Source: UBA7239 sp035430165 (GTDB taxonomy: Bacteria; Pseudomonadota; Gammaproteobacteria; Pseudomonadales; UBA7239). From it: a stretch of DNA of 22,188 bases. The first letter of the stretch is position 1; every line of letters begins with the position of its first letter. The notes under the pieces were generated by a model that saw only the letters and a list, made by a program, of their open reading frames with translations, did no database searches and was not told the DNA's origin. The translations under genes and the position numbers were made by a program. Of the stretch, positions 14,887 through 22,183 are shown one piece after another. The stretch covers positions 1-22,188 of the forward strand of contig DAOMGE010000043.1 in NCBI GenBank assembly GCA_035430165.1, given 5' to 3'.

Positions 14887-15313
14887 GGGTTGTTCCTTCG
14901 CTGCCAGCCAGCATGACAAAACCGAGTCTGTTGATGCCTGCCGCTTGCACCTGTGCCATGACCTGCGCCACACGCTCGTATCGCACATCCTTGTCGGCCG
15001 ACAATTGCATGTCAGGCTGTGGTTGTTGCAAGGCGGACAAGGAAAGTTTCTGCACAAGCATGCCATCATCGGTGGTGTCACCGTTCCAGCGAATATGGCC
15101 TTCCTTGTCGATAGCCAGTTGCACCACGGCCGGTTTCTGTTCGATGGCCGTGCCTGTGGTTTTTGGCAAGTTCACGTTTACTGATTGTGTGATGAGCGGT
15201 GTACACACCATGAAAATAATCAGCAACACCAGCATCACATCGACCATCGGTGTGGTGTTGATGTCTGCCATGGGCGCGCTGTGTGTGCCCTGTTCCAGGT
15301 TCCCGAAAGCCAT
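14879..15313 (-). CDS. exbD: TonB-system biopolymer transport protein ExbD
   Basis: A 144-residue inner-membrane protein, partner of ExbB in the proton channel that energises TonB. It shows a short cytoplasmic N-terminus, then the single transmembrane helix beginning MADINTTPMVDVMLVLLIIF with the essential proton-carrying Asp at position 25, exactly as in E. coli ExbD. A periplasmic domain follows, including a VNVNLPKTTG segment and ADKDVRYERVAQVMAQVQAAGINRLGFV. Its ATG overlaps the TAA of exbB by one base, and its 3' end overlaps hemP by 8 bases, the tight packing of a single transcript. Confidence 0.95.
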   Translation of the reverse strand: MAFGNLEQGTHSAPMADINTTPMVDVMLVLLIIFMVCTPLITQSVNVNLPKTTGTAIEQKPAVVQLAIDKEGHIRWNGDTTDDGMLVQKLSLSALQQPQPDMQLSADKDVRYERVAQVMAQVQAAGINRLGFVMLAGSEGTTHE

Positions 15314-16008
15314 TACGCAGCGCCCGTGTCTTGTGTGGAAAAATACAAATGCAGGTCATGCGCAAAGCCGTCGAGATCGGCAACGATCAAACGCTGAGCA
15401 CGCGTAAACGCGTTGTAAGCCAGCACCGCAGGAATCGCCACAAATAAACCCAGTGCTGTCATGATCAGTGCCTCACCGACGGGGCCGGCAACTTTATCGA
15501 GGCTGGCTTGCCCGGTATTGCCGATTACAGCCAGTGCATGGTAGATGCCCCACACCGTGCCAAATAGCCCGATAAATGGTGATACAGAACCCACGGACGC
15601 CAGTATCACCTGTCCGTTTTCCAGTTGTGCAGTGGCGCGATTCAAACCCTGGCGCAATGCACGTGTGAGTAACTCGCTGGTAGACAATTGTTCGTTCAGT
15701 TGTGTATGACTGCTGGCATGCGTGCTGTTTTTTGTTCGATAACTTGCCAGCGCCTGTTGGCCGTGTTGCACCAGTGCGCAGAATATTTGCATGCGCCCCA
15801 GTTCACGCAAGCCTGCCTCAATATTTTCGGCTTGCCAGAAACGTTCCAGCGCGCTGTTGTTACCGTGCTGCAACCACGCCAGTTGCACACTTTTGCTGAT
15901 GATAATGGCCCAGCTTGTCACTGACATGGCAAACAGCAGTAGCAACACGGCATGCGACACGGCGTCGCCTTGTTGCCAGAAACCGACCAGATCCAGATTG
16001 AATGTCAT
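15313..16008 (-). CDS. exbB: TonB-system proton channel protein ExbB
   Basis: A 231-residue MotA/TolQ/ExbB-family inner-membrane protein. It has three hydrophobic segments: an N-terminal helix VLLLLFAMSVTSWAIIIS, then after a ~100-residue cytoplasmic loop ILASVGSVSPFIGLFGTVWGI and EALIMTALGLFVAIPAVLAYN. The last two carry the family's conserved polar channel residues (T in GLFGTVWG, T and P in MTALGLFVAIPA). Five ExbB subunits normally surround an ExbD dimer. GAGG lies 8 bases before the ATG. The gene starts 38 bases after tonB in the same transcription unit. Confidence 0.95.
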   Translation of the reverse strand: MTFNLDLVGFWQQGDAVSHAVLLLLFAMSVTSWAIIISKSVQLAWLQHGNNSALERFWQAENIEAGLRELGRMQIFCALVQHGQQALASYRTKNSTHASSHTQLNEQLSTSELLTRALRQGLNRATAQLENGQVILASVGSVSPFIGLFGTVWGIYHALAVIGNTGQASLDKVAGPVGEALIMTALGLFVAIPAVLAYNAFTRAQRLIVADLDGFAHDLHLYFSTQDTGAA

Positions 16009-16046
16009 CGTTACACCTCACAATTTCTCTTTGGCGTTGTGTGCGT

Positions 16047-16685
16047 TCACTTTTGCAAGCTGAACTGGACAGGCACCTCTACCCAACTGGCCAGTACTGC
16101 ATCACCTTGTCGTGCCGGCACAAAGTGCCATGCGGCAGCAGCGATGCGTGCCGCTGTATCCAGCCTTCCAAACCCGGATGAGCGTTTGACCTCAATCGCG
16201 AGTGGTTTGCCATCGCTTGCCACATGGACTGCCAGTAACACGGTTCCCTCTTCTCCCTGTCGCCGCGAGAGGGGAGGGTACCGGGGCGCCGGGTTGTCCA
16301 GGTAGTCCGCGTCGTAACGTGCTGTCGTCGCGGGCGGCGGTGCGGTTGCCTGGCTGGCTGTCACGGGTGCAGTAACCGGTTCGCGGGTACTGGCCGCAGT
16401 GGTAAGTGCCATGCTTGCCCCTGCCGCGCTTGCTGGGCTCGGCGGCTGTCGCCGGGCCACCGGTGTTTGGTTCGCCGCGGTGACTCTTGCCGGCACGGGC
16501 TCCGGTGCAGGCGGTGGCTGCGCCAGCACCGGTGCTGGCGGTGCAATCAGGCTGATCGAGATTGTCTGTGGCATGCCGGTAACTGCAGGTGTCTCGGCCG
16601 GGCGGTTCAGCCACCAGAACCCGGCCAGCAGGTGCAGCAGCAGTGATGCCGGCAAGGCGAGCTTGCGGAATAACCGGAAATGCAC
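16047..16685 (-). CDS. tonB: energy transducer TonB
   Basis: A 212-residue periplasm-spanning protein that passes ExbB/ExbD energy to outer-membrane receptors. It has an N-terminal membrane anchor (LRKLALPASLLLHLLAGFWW-like segment, residues ~8-26, including the conserved His18), a Pro/Ala-rich periplasmic spacer (PPAPVLAQPPPAPEPVPAR and further), and a C-terminal TonB domain with NPAPRYPPLSRRQGEEGTVLLAVHV and SSGFGRLDTAARIAAAAWHFVPA. The start is a GTG at 16685 with a poor ribosome-binding site; no better in-frame start is seen. It is the first gene of the iron operon, about 30 bases after the predicted transcription start beside the Fur palindrome. Confidence 0.92.
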   Translation of the reverse strand: MHFRLFRKLALPASLLLHLLAGFWWLNRPAETPAVTGMPQTISISLIAPPAPVLAQPPPAPEPVPARVTAANQTPVARRQPPSPASAAGASMALTTAASTREPVTAPVTASQATAPPPATTARYDADYLDNPAPRYPPLSRRQGEEGTVLLAVHVASDGKPLAIEVKRSSGFGRLDTAARIAAAAWHFVPARQGDAVLASWVEVPVQFSLQK

Positions 16686-16717
16686 GTTGTGATGCCCGCC
16701 TTACCAATGAGAACGCT

Positions 16718-16736
16718 AATGATAATAATTATCATT
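16718..16736. promoter_or_regulatory. Fur-box-like operator
   Basis: AATGATAATAATTATCATT is a perfect 19-bp palindrome (9-1-9). It is built from the AATGATAAT half sites of the classical Fur consensus (GATAATGATAATCATTATC). It overlaps the -10 box and spacer of the tonB promoter, the position where Fe-Fur blocks RNA polymerase. The iron-uptake operon downstream on the minus strand makes Fur the natural regulator. Confidence 0.9.
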
Positions 16737-16750
16737 TAATAGAATTGCAA
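16722..16750 (-). promoter_or_regulatory. sigma-70 promoter of the tonB-exbBD-hemP-receptor-piuC operon
   Basis: On the minus strand TTGCAA (16750-16745) is followed after exactly 17 bases by TATTAT (16727-16722), each one or two bases from consensus. The -10 box lies inside the Fur palindrome, so iron would directly shut off transcription. The predicted start is around 16715, giving a short leader before the tonB GTG. Confidence 0.7.
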
Positions 16751-16781
16751 GGAGAACTATCCGGGGTCAGGCGGGCTGGGG

Positions 16782-17507
16782 TTATCTGGGAGCGGTCAAC
16801 ATACCTTTGCCGCTGTCGGAGGATTTGCGGTTCCCCGTATGATCGTCAGTGCGACGCTGGTGCATGTCGTCGTCATCAGGGCAGCCGAAAGCATCGCAAT
16901 GATGTGCGCGGCGATGCGTTGCGGGTTGTTGGACGATGATCGGCCGCATGCTGTCGCGATTTTCTTTTTCCTTCGCGGCGATTTCTTTTTTAGTGATGAC
17001 TTTTTCGCCGCAGGCCGCTTCGACATCGGCTTTGGCTTTCAGTGTTTCCTGCAAGGTGTCGAGATTGCCGTCATCGTAAAAAGACAGGATGCGCCTGGCA
17101 GATTTGCATGTGGCGGATGTCGAGCCGGACGCCTGCCCGGATTCATCCTCGCCGGAGGATTTTTCAGCNNNNNNNNNNNNNNNNNNNNNNNNNNNNNNNN
17201 NNNNNNNNNNNNNNNNNNNNNNNNNNNNNNNNNNNNNNNNNNNNNNNNNNNNNNNNNNNNNNNNNNNNCTGGTCTCCTCTTCCTGCGCTTTCATTTTTGC
17301 GCGGATATCGGAACTGTCCATGGCTTCGTTCACCACAATATCGACCACTTCAGATTTCGCGGTTTCACAAACGGTATCGGAAAAGCGTACCGATCCATCG
17401 GGATTGGTGCACTTGTAGACTTGTTCGGCGGATAACGCGGGAACAAACAACGCGCCTATTGCCAGTGTGGTGACTGCCAGAATGTTGCGTGTAGTGTTGT
17501 TATGCAT
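16782..17507 (-). CDS. exported DUF4124-domain protein, interrupted by assembly gap
   Basis: The N-terminal part has a signal peptide (MHNNTTRNILAVTTLAIGAL ... ALSAEQ) followed by VYKCTNPDGSVRFSDTVCET, the DUF4124 signature ('YKC...DG...FSD..C') found in small envelope proteins of gammaproteobacteria. About 40 codons later come 100 undetermined bases. The part beyond the gap (CKSARRILSFYDDGNLDTL... KADVEAACGEKV) is consistent with the same protein, but 100 is not a multiple of three and is the usual placeholder for an unknown length, so continuity is not proven. The C-terminus is charged and rich in H, C and D (HRRAHHCDAFGCPDDDDMHQ). Function unknown. The start at 17507 is chosen for the signal peptide; the frame extends to 17564. 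The gene ends 32 bases before the tonB -35 box. Confidence 0.75.
   Translation of the reverse strand: MHNNTTRNILAVTTLAIGALFVPALSAEQVYKCTNPDGSVRFSDTVCETAKSEVVDIVVNEAMDSSDIRAKMKAQEEETXXXXXXXXXXXXXXXXXXXXXXXXXXXXXXXXXXAEKSSGEDESGQASGSTSATCKSARRILSFYDDGNLDTLQETLKAKADVEAACGEKVITKKEIAAKEKENRDSMRPIIVQQPATHRRAHHCDAFGCPDDDDMHQRRTDDHTGNRKSSDSGKGMLTAPR
17169..17268. other. assembly gap (100 N)
   Basis: Exactly 100 undetermined bases, the conventional placeholder for a scaffold gap of unknown size. It lies inside the DUF4124 gene. The real distance could be shorter or longer, and coordinates across it are nominal. A low-complexity or repeated coding stretch (Glu/Gly/Ser-rich on both flanks) may have caused the break. 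Confidence 0.98.
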
Positions 17508-17641
17508 GACACGGTTTCCATCAAGTGACGCTTCAGTCTCTGCCGTTTTTGTCCTGTCAGTCAAGTGAAATCACGACGGCAAACCTGTCCGGCACCGGTG
17601 GCTTTATACTGCCGCTTCCCGTCAAGTCAGAAGCCATCCCC

Positions 17642-18640
17642 ATGTTGAAACTCAGTATTCTCGACCAGTTGCCCATCCGTGAGGGCGGGCATCCGCAAGA
17701 CCCGGTAAATGAAGCGATTATCCTCGCCAAAAAAGCGGAGCAGTGGGGCTACCACCGTTACTGGACGGCGCAGTTCCATGGCACGGTGAGTTTTACCTCG
17801 GCAGCACCGGAGCTGGTGGCCTGCCGGTTGGCAGCCGAAACGCAGACCTTGCGTGTTGGTGCGGGCGGCATCCTGTTGAGCAATGTCAGCCCGTACATTG
17901 TTGCCGAGCAGTTCAAGATGCTCGAAACATTTTTCCCCGGACGGATTGACCTGGGCATCGGTCGCGTGCCGGGAGGGGATGCTGCCACACACGCCGCGTG
18001 TTTGTACGGTTCACAACTGGGGCAGAATGCGTTTGAACAAAAGATTCTCGACCTGAAGCATTTTATGGCGGGAGAGCCGCCGCTGAATCCGGCATGGCGC
18101 GATGTGAAAGCGACGCCGATAACGGATCATTATCCGCAAATGTGGTCACTCGGTTCCGGTGAAAGTTCTGCATCGTTCGCGGCGAAACACGGGCTGGCCT
18201 TGTGTTTCGCGCATTTCATCAATCCGTATATCTATGCGGATGTGATTGCGGCGTACCGCCACCATTTCCGGTCGTCTGTGTTTTATCCGCAGCCGGTGGC
18301 GAATGTGTGTGTTTACGCGATCTGTTGTGACACGGAAGCTGAAGCGATTCGCCAGCGCGCGTCGCGCGACTTGTGGTGGGCAGAGGTGTTCCAGGGACTG
18401 GATCCGCCGTACCGCAGTGTGGAAAAGGGTCTGGCTTATCCTTACAACGAAGCGTTGTTGCAGAAACTGGCGGTCAAGCGCGACGCCGTTGTCGTGGGCA
18501 CGCCCGAACAGGTAAAAGCACAGATTGAAGCGATTGCGGCGAAAGCGCAGGTCGATGAAGTCATGGTGCAAACCATGTGTTACGACTTCAGCGTGCGGCT
18601 GCGCTCGTTTGAACTGCTTGCCGAAGCGTTCCGGGCCTAG
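17642..18640 (+). CDS. LLM-class (luciferase-like) flavin-dependent oxidoreductase
   Basis: A 332-residue cytosolic TIM-barrel flavoprotein of the bacterial-luciferase-like family. The start LKLSILDQLPIREGG, WGYHRYWTAQFHGTVSFTSAAPELVA, TLRVGAGGILLSNVSPYIVAEQF and GRIDLGIGRVPGGD are the standard landmarks of the single-subunit group often annotated as MsnO8/YhbW-like monooxygenases. The C-terminal VVGTPEQVKAQIEAIAAKAQVDEVMVQT is also typical. It would oxidise an unknown substrate with reduced FMN and O2. The ATG at 17642 is supported by the conserved N-terminus; an upstream ATG in frame at 17525 adds unrelated residues overlapping the divergent DUF4124 promoter region. Its stop overlaps the speD stop by 4 bases, tail to tail. 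Confidence 0.92.
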   Translation: MLKLSILDQLPIREGGHPQDPVNEAIILAKKAEQWGYHRYWTAQFHGTVSFTSAAPELVACRLAAETQTLRVGAGGILLSNVSPYIVAEQFKMLETFFPGRIDLGIGRVPGGDAATHAACLYGSQLGQNAFEQKILDLKHFMAGEPPLNPAWRDVKATPITDHYPQMWSLGSGESSASFAAKHGLALCFAHFINPYIYADVIAAYRHHFRSSVFYPQPVANVCVYAICCDTEAEAIRQRASRDLWWAEVFQGLDPPYRSVEKGLAYPYNEALLQKLAVKRDAVVVGTPEQVKAQIEAIAAKAQVDEVMVQTMCYDFSVRLRSFELLAEAFRA

Positions 18641-19434
18641 CCCCAGATATCCGGCAAGTTGCGGCCGTAGAAAATCTCGTGCATTTCCTTGTCGAGTTTG
18701 TTGGTGATGCGCTTGATGTCGTTGCCGGTCAGGTTGTCGGTGTTGGTGCCGAACAGGTAGTGATCCAGGTTGAAATCATTCAGCATCATTTTCGTGTGGA
18801 AAATATTTTCCTGATACACGTTCACGTCGATCATCTTGTACAGGGATTCGGTGTCATCGGTAAAATAATTCTGTATGGATGTAATGTCGTGATCGATGTA
18901 ATGCTTCTTGCCATTCACGTCGCGGGTAAAACCGCGTACACGGTAATCGATAGTCACGATGTCGGAATCCAGCTGGTGGATCAGGTAATTCAGCGCTTTC
19001 AACGGTGAAATAATCCCGCAGGTCGACACTTCAATATCCGCACGGAAAGTACAGATGCCTTCGTTCGGGTGCGTTTCCGGATAGGTGTGGACGCAGATGT
19101 GGCTCTTGTCGAGGTGCGCGGCGATGATCTCGACCGGGCCGGGCGATTCCGTGGTATCCACTTCATCCTTCACCGGTTCCTCGGCGACCAGCATGGTGAC
19201 GGATGCGCCTTGCGGGTCATAGTCCTGGCGGGCGATGTTGAGGATATTCGCACCGATGATCTGGCACACTTCAGTCAGGATTTCAGTGAAGCGCTCGGCG
19301 TTGTATTTCTCGTCGATGTAGCGGATGTACTCGGCTTTCTGCTCGGGTGTTTCGGCGTAGCAGATGTCATAAATACAGAAACTGAGTGACTTGGTCAGGT
19401 TGTTGAAACCCTGGAGTTTGATCTTGCTTGGCAT
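18637..19434 (-). CDS. speD: S-adenosylmethionine decarboxylase proenzyme, E. coli type
   Basis: Makes decarboxylated S-adenosylmethionine, the aminopropyl donor for spermidine synthesis. The 265-residue proenzyme starts MPSKIKLQGFNNLTKSLSFC and self-cleaves before Ser111 in AHLDKSHICVHTYPE, converting that serine to the pyruvoyl cofactor; E. coli SpeD cleaves at Ser112. The downstream TFRADIEVSTCGIISPLKALNYL and YRVRGFTRDVNGKKHYIDHDI match the family. Length (~264) is that of the large proteobacterial form, not the short archaeal/Bacillus type. AGGAG stands 6 bases before the ATG. No spermidine synthase gene (speE) is in the window, so it would be supplied elsewhere. Confidence 0.96.
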   Translation of the reverse strand: MPSKIKLQGFNNLTKSLSFCIYDICYAETPEQKAEYIRYIDEKYNAERFTEILTEVCQIIGANILNIARQDYDPQGASVTMLVAEEPVKDEVDTTESPGPVEIIAAHLDKSHICVHTYPETHPNEGICTFRADIEVSTCGIISPLKALNYLIHQLDSDIVTIDYRVRGFTRDVNGKKHYIDHDITSIQNYFTDDTESLYKMIDVNVYQENIFHTKMMLNDFNLDHYLFGTNTDNLTGNDIKRITNKLDKEMHEIFYGRNLPDIWG

Positions 19435-19658
19435 GGATGCTCCTGAAGTGCCTGCTGCGCCAACCTCAAGGCACAACGAATCCTTGCATTATCTCACAGG
19501 ATTGTGACGGCCGGATGGCCGGCACCTTTTCCGCTGTTTCACCATTCGGCTATAGGTGCGGCAGCGCACGGACTGTATCTCCCCGCCAGCTTATCTTCCC
19601 GTTGCAGCTTCGTCCTGCTCACCAACCACCCAGGTTGCCGTGAATCCGGAGATACACC

Positions 19659-20501
19659 ATGAATGTTATGCAAAAAAAATTCCGCAAGCTGATGCTTGCC
19701 TCGAGCATTGCGCTGGCCGCTGCCTCCATTGGCGGCACTGCTGGCGCTGACACGGTCGCACAGAATGTTACCGAAGCCCGTCAGGAAACCCAGATATGGA
19801 CAACCTACGCCCTCAGCCCTTACTTGCGCGCACATGACATCAAGGTCGCGGTGCATGCTGGCAAGGCGACGCTGACGGGGAATGTCGATGAAGGTGTGAA
19901 CAAGGATCTGGCCAAACAGATCGCGCTCGGTGTGGAAGGCATCAAGGATGTCGATAACCAGATTGTGGTGTTGTCGGATTACACGCCGCCTGTGTGGTCT
20001 TCCACGCGCACTTACGGTGAAAGTATTGATGATGTGGCGATTTCCACCGCAGTGAAATCCAAGCTGCTCTGGAGCAAGAACACCGATGGCCTGACGGCCA
20101 CTGTCGAGACCCGATCCGGCAAGGTTACCTTGAAAGGCACGGCAGATACGGCAGCAGCGAGCAGTCTTGCCACACGGCTGGCGATGAATACGCGCGGCGT
20201 GGTGGCAGTGGATAACCAGCTGGTGGTGAATGCACCGACACCTGATCTCGCACAGAGCGCAAAAAATACCGTGAATGCTGCGGAACACGACATCAAGGAC
20301 AGCTGGATTACTGCCAAGGTGAAATCCACCTTCATGTATTCCAGCCATGTTGAAGGTTCGCACATTGATGTCAGCACCACCAATGGCATCGTGACACTGA
20401 TTGGCAAGGTAGATAGCGGTGCCGAGCGCGCGCTGGCGATAGAGCTGGCAGATAACGTGCGAGGCGTGAAACAGGTTCAGGCAACAGGTCTGGTTTTTTA
20501 A
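19659..20501 (+). CDS. periplasmic protein with three BON domains (OsmY-like)
   Basis: A 280-residue exported protein. After a signal peptide (cleavage near GTAGA-D, residue ~30) it carries three BON domains of ~65 residues each: about 42-105 (LRAHDIKVAVHAGKATLTGN...EGIKDVDNQIVV), 122-190 (AVKSKLLWSKNTDGLTATV...RGVVAVDNQLVV) and 213-280 (WITAKVKSTFMYSSHVEGSHIDVS...RGVKQVQATGLVF). BON domains bind phospholipid surfaces; E. coli OsmY has two and DolP has two, so three is a larger variant. GGAG lies 7 bases before the ATG; a second ATG three codons on is possible. It is the first gene of the four-gene envelope group and probably stress induced, though no sigma-factor site can be assigned upstream with confidence. 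Confidence 0.9.
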   Translation: MNVMQKKFRKLMLASSIALAAASIGGTAGADTVAQNVTEARQETQIWTTYALSPYLRAHDIKVAVHAGKATLTGNVDEGVNKDLAKQIALGVEGIKDVDNQIVVLSDYTPPVWSSTRTYGESIDDVAISTAVKSKLLWSKNTDGLTATVETRSGKVTLKGTADTAAASSLATRLAMNTRGVVAVDNQLVVNAPTPDLAQSAKNTVNAAEHDIKDSWITAKVKSTFMYSSHVEGSHIDVSTTNGIVTLIGKVDSGAERALAIELADNVRGVKQVQATGLVF

Positions 20502-20526
20502 TCCGGCATTGACAGGGGATACCCGT

Positions 20527-20940
20527 ATGAACAACAGCATGTACGACAAGAAAACGAAAAATTACCGGTGCAAAAACTTATGCATGTCGATGTTTGCAGC
20601 GAGCACCATGCTGCTGGCGGCGTGTGCATCAACCCCGCCACCTACGCTGGCATTACAGGCGGCGGAACAGGCCATTGCCAATGCAGAACAGGCGCGTGTT
20701 GCTGATTATGCATCGCCGGAACTGAGTGAGGCGCGCGAAAAAATGGCAGCAGCCAAAACAGCGGTGCATGAAGAAAACATGCAAAAAGCACAACGCCTTG
20801 CCGAGCAGGCGCGCGTGGATGCAGAACTGGCATTGGCGAAATCCGGTACCGGTCGTGCCAACACAGTGAATGACGAAATGCAGAAAAGTACCGAGACCAT
20901 CAGGCAGGAAATGCAACGTAATACGGGAGCCAGGCAATGA
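20527..20940 (+). CDS. DUF4398-type lipoprotein
   Basis: A 137-residue lipoprotein: signal segment (CMSMFAASTMLLAAC) with lipobox LAAC and acylated Cys33, then a helical, Ala/Glu-rich coiled-coil-like body (LALQAAEQAIANAEQARVAD, ASPELSEAREKMAAAKTAV, AQRLAEQARVDAELALAKS). This matches the DUF4398 family, usually found just before an OmpA-like lipoprotein as it is here. It may support the envelope together with that neighbour. AGGGGA lies 8 bases before the ATG. The TGA overlaps the ATG of the next gene (ATGA), indicating translational coupling. The N-terminal 13 residues before the hydrophobic segment are unusually polar and basic for a lipoprotein signal, so a later ATG (~20581) is a possible alternative. 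Confidence 0.88.
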   Translation: MNNSMYDKKTKNYRCKNLCMSMFAASTMLLAACASTPPPTLALQAAEQAIANAEQARVADYASPELSEAREKMAAAKTAVHEENMQKAQRLAEQARVDAELALAKSGTGRANTVNDEMQKSTETIRQEMQRNTGARQ

Positions 20941-21818
20941 ATCGTTTCAATGGTGATCTGAAAAAAATCGGCTACAAAAAACCGTTGGCCATGGCGATAG
21001 CGTCCTTGCTGGTGGTGGCGTGTTCCACGGCAGGCAAACCGGACGGTTCGGTTGAAGTCCGCAACAAACTGACGCAACTGCAGGCCAATCCGGATCTGGC
21101 CAGTCGTGCGCCGGTGGCGATCAAGGATGCAGAAGTGGCGGTGCGGGCTGCCGAGGAAACCGGCGTCGGCAGTGAAGAATCGCGGCATCGCGTATTCATG
21201 GCAGACCACAAGGTCGATATCGCGGAAGCCCAGGCAAAAACCCGTTTGCTGGAAGACCAGCGGACCATACTGAGCCAGCAGCGTGAAAGCTCGCGACTGG
21301 ATTCACGCACCCGCGAAGCAGACAAGGCACACGGTGATGCCGCTGCGGCACGCACAGAGGCAGAGCTTGCGCACCTGGATACAGCCGATGCGCGACGCGA
21401 TGCAGCAAGCGCACAGCAACAGAACGAAGAACTCCAGCGGCAGATTGCTGAACTGAACGCCAAGGAAACCGAACGCGGTCTGGTGGTGACACTGGGTGAT
21501 GTGTTGTTCGATACCGACAAGTCGGATCTCAAGGGCGGTGCAACCAGCAACCTGGGCAAACTGGCGGCTTTCCTCAATAAATATCCCGGTCGCACCGTGA
21601 TGATCGAAGGCCATACCGACAGCACCGGTGCAGAAGACTATAACCAGTCGCTGTCACAGCGCCGTGCCGATTCCGTGAAATCGTATCTGGTGCACCAGGG
21701 TGTGGAAGCCTCGCGCTTTACCACCGCCGGTCTCGGTGAAGGCTCGCCGGTTGCCAGCAACGATACGCAGGCGGGTCGCCAGCAGAATCGTCGTGTTGAA
21801 GTGATCATTTCGAAATAG
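20937..21818 (+). CDS. OmpA-family peptidoglycan-binding lipoprotein (DUF4398 N-terminal part)
   Basis: A 293-residue lipoprotein anchoring the outer membrane to peptidoglycan. It has a signal sequence with lipobox LVVAC (Cys29) and a DUF4398-like region (~40-110, with PVAIKDAEVAVRAAEETGVGSEESRHRVFMAD). A long helical, charged coiled coil follows (~110-180), then an OmpA_C domain (~185-290): VVTLGDVLFDTDKSDLKGGA, MIEGHTDSTGAEDYNQSLSQ with the peptidoglycan-binding Asp and Arg (RRADSV), and NRRVEVII. It overlaps the upstream DUF4398 gene by 4 bases and so is made in step with it. Such DUF4398-OmpA pairs are widespread in gammaproteobacteria; mutant phenotypes are not known to me. Confidence 0.92.
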   Translation: MNRFNGDLKKIGYKKPLAMAIASLLVVACSTAGKPDGSVEVRNKLTQLQANPDLASRAPVAIKDAEVAVRAAEETGVGSEESRHRVFMADHKVDIAEAQAKTRLLEDQRTILSQQRESSRLDSRTREADKAHGDAAAARTEAELAHLDTADARRDAASAQQQNEELQRQIAELNAKETERGLVVTLGDVLFDTDKSDLKGGATSNLGKLAAFLNKYPGRTVMIEGHTDSTGAEDYNQSLSQRRADSVKSYLVHQGVEASRFTTAGLGEGSPVASNDTQAGRQQNRRVEVIISK

Positions 21819-21853
21819 ATTCCCCTGCACATTAAAATTTTTCCAAGGAAATA

Positions 21854-22183
21854 ATGATGAATATGAAACCATTGTTGGCAGCCGTTGTGATTGCGTGCAG
21901 CACGATTGTTGTTGGTGGCTGTGCACACCACAGTAATTCAGGTCATGCACGCACGGCAGGTGACGTTGTCGATGACTCCATGATTACCACACGCGTCAAG
22001 TCCGAGTTGCTGGCAGAAAAAGACCTGAACTCTTTCGATATCAAGGTCAAGACACTGGACGGTCGCGTGCAGCTGTCGGGCTTTGTTTCCTCACAGTGGC
22101 AGATCGACAAGGCGGTGATGGTGACCAGAGGTGTTGCAGGTGTCGTGCAGGTGCAGAATGACCTGATCCGCAACACAAAATAA
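21854..22183 (+). CDS. BON-domain lipoprotein
   Basis: A 109-residue lipoprotein with lipobox VGGC (Cys23) after a hydrophobic signal (LLAAVVIACSTIVVGGC) and one BON domain (~38-107): VVDDSMITTRVKSELLAEKDLNSFDIKVKT, then GRVQLSGFVSSQWQIDKAVMVTRGVAGVVQVQNDLI. It is a small cousin of the triple-BON protein at the other end of this group. AAGGA sits 5 bases before the first ATG and 8 before a second in-frame ATG. The stop is at 22181-22183, so the gene is complete although the window ends 5 bases later. It lies 35 bases after the OmpA-like gene on the same strand. Confidence 0.9.
   Translation: MMNMKPLLAAVVIACSTIVVGGCAHHSNSGHARTAGDVVDDSMITTRVKSELLAEKDLNSFDIKVKTLDGRVQLSGFVSSQWQIDKAVMVTRGVAGVVQVQNDLIRNTK

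Noticed and set aside
17605..17610. TATACT as a -10 box for the LLM oxidoreductase gene
   Set aside because: No -35-like sequence at the right distance; common by chance.
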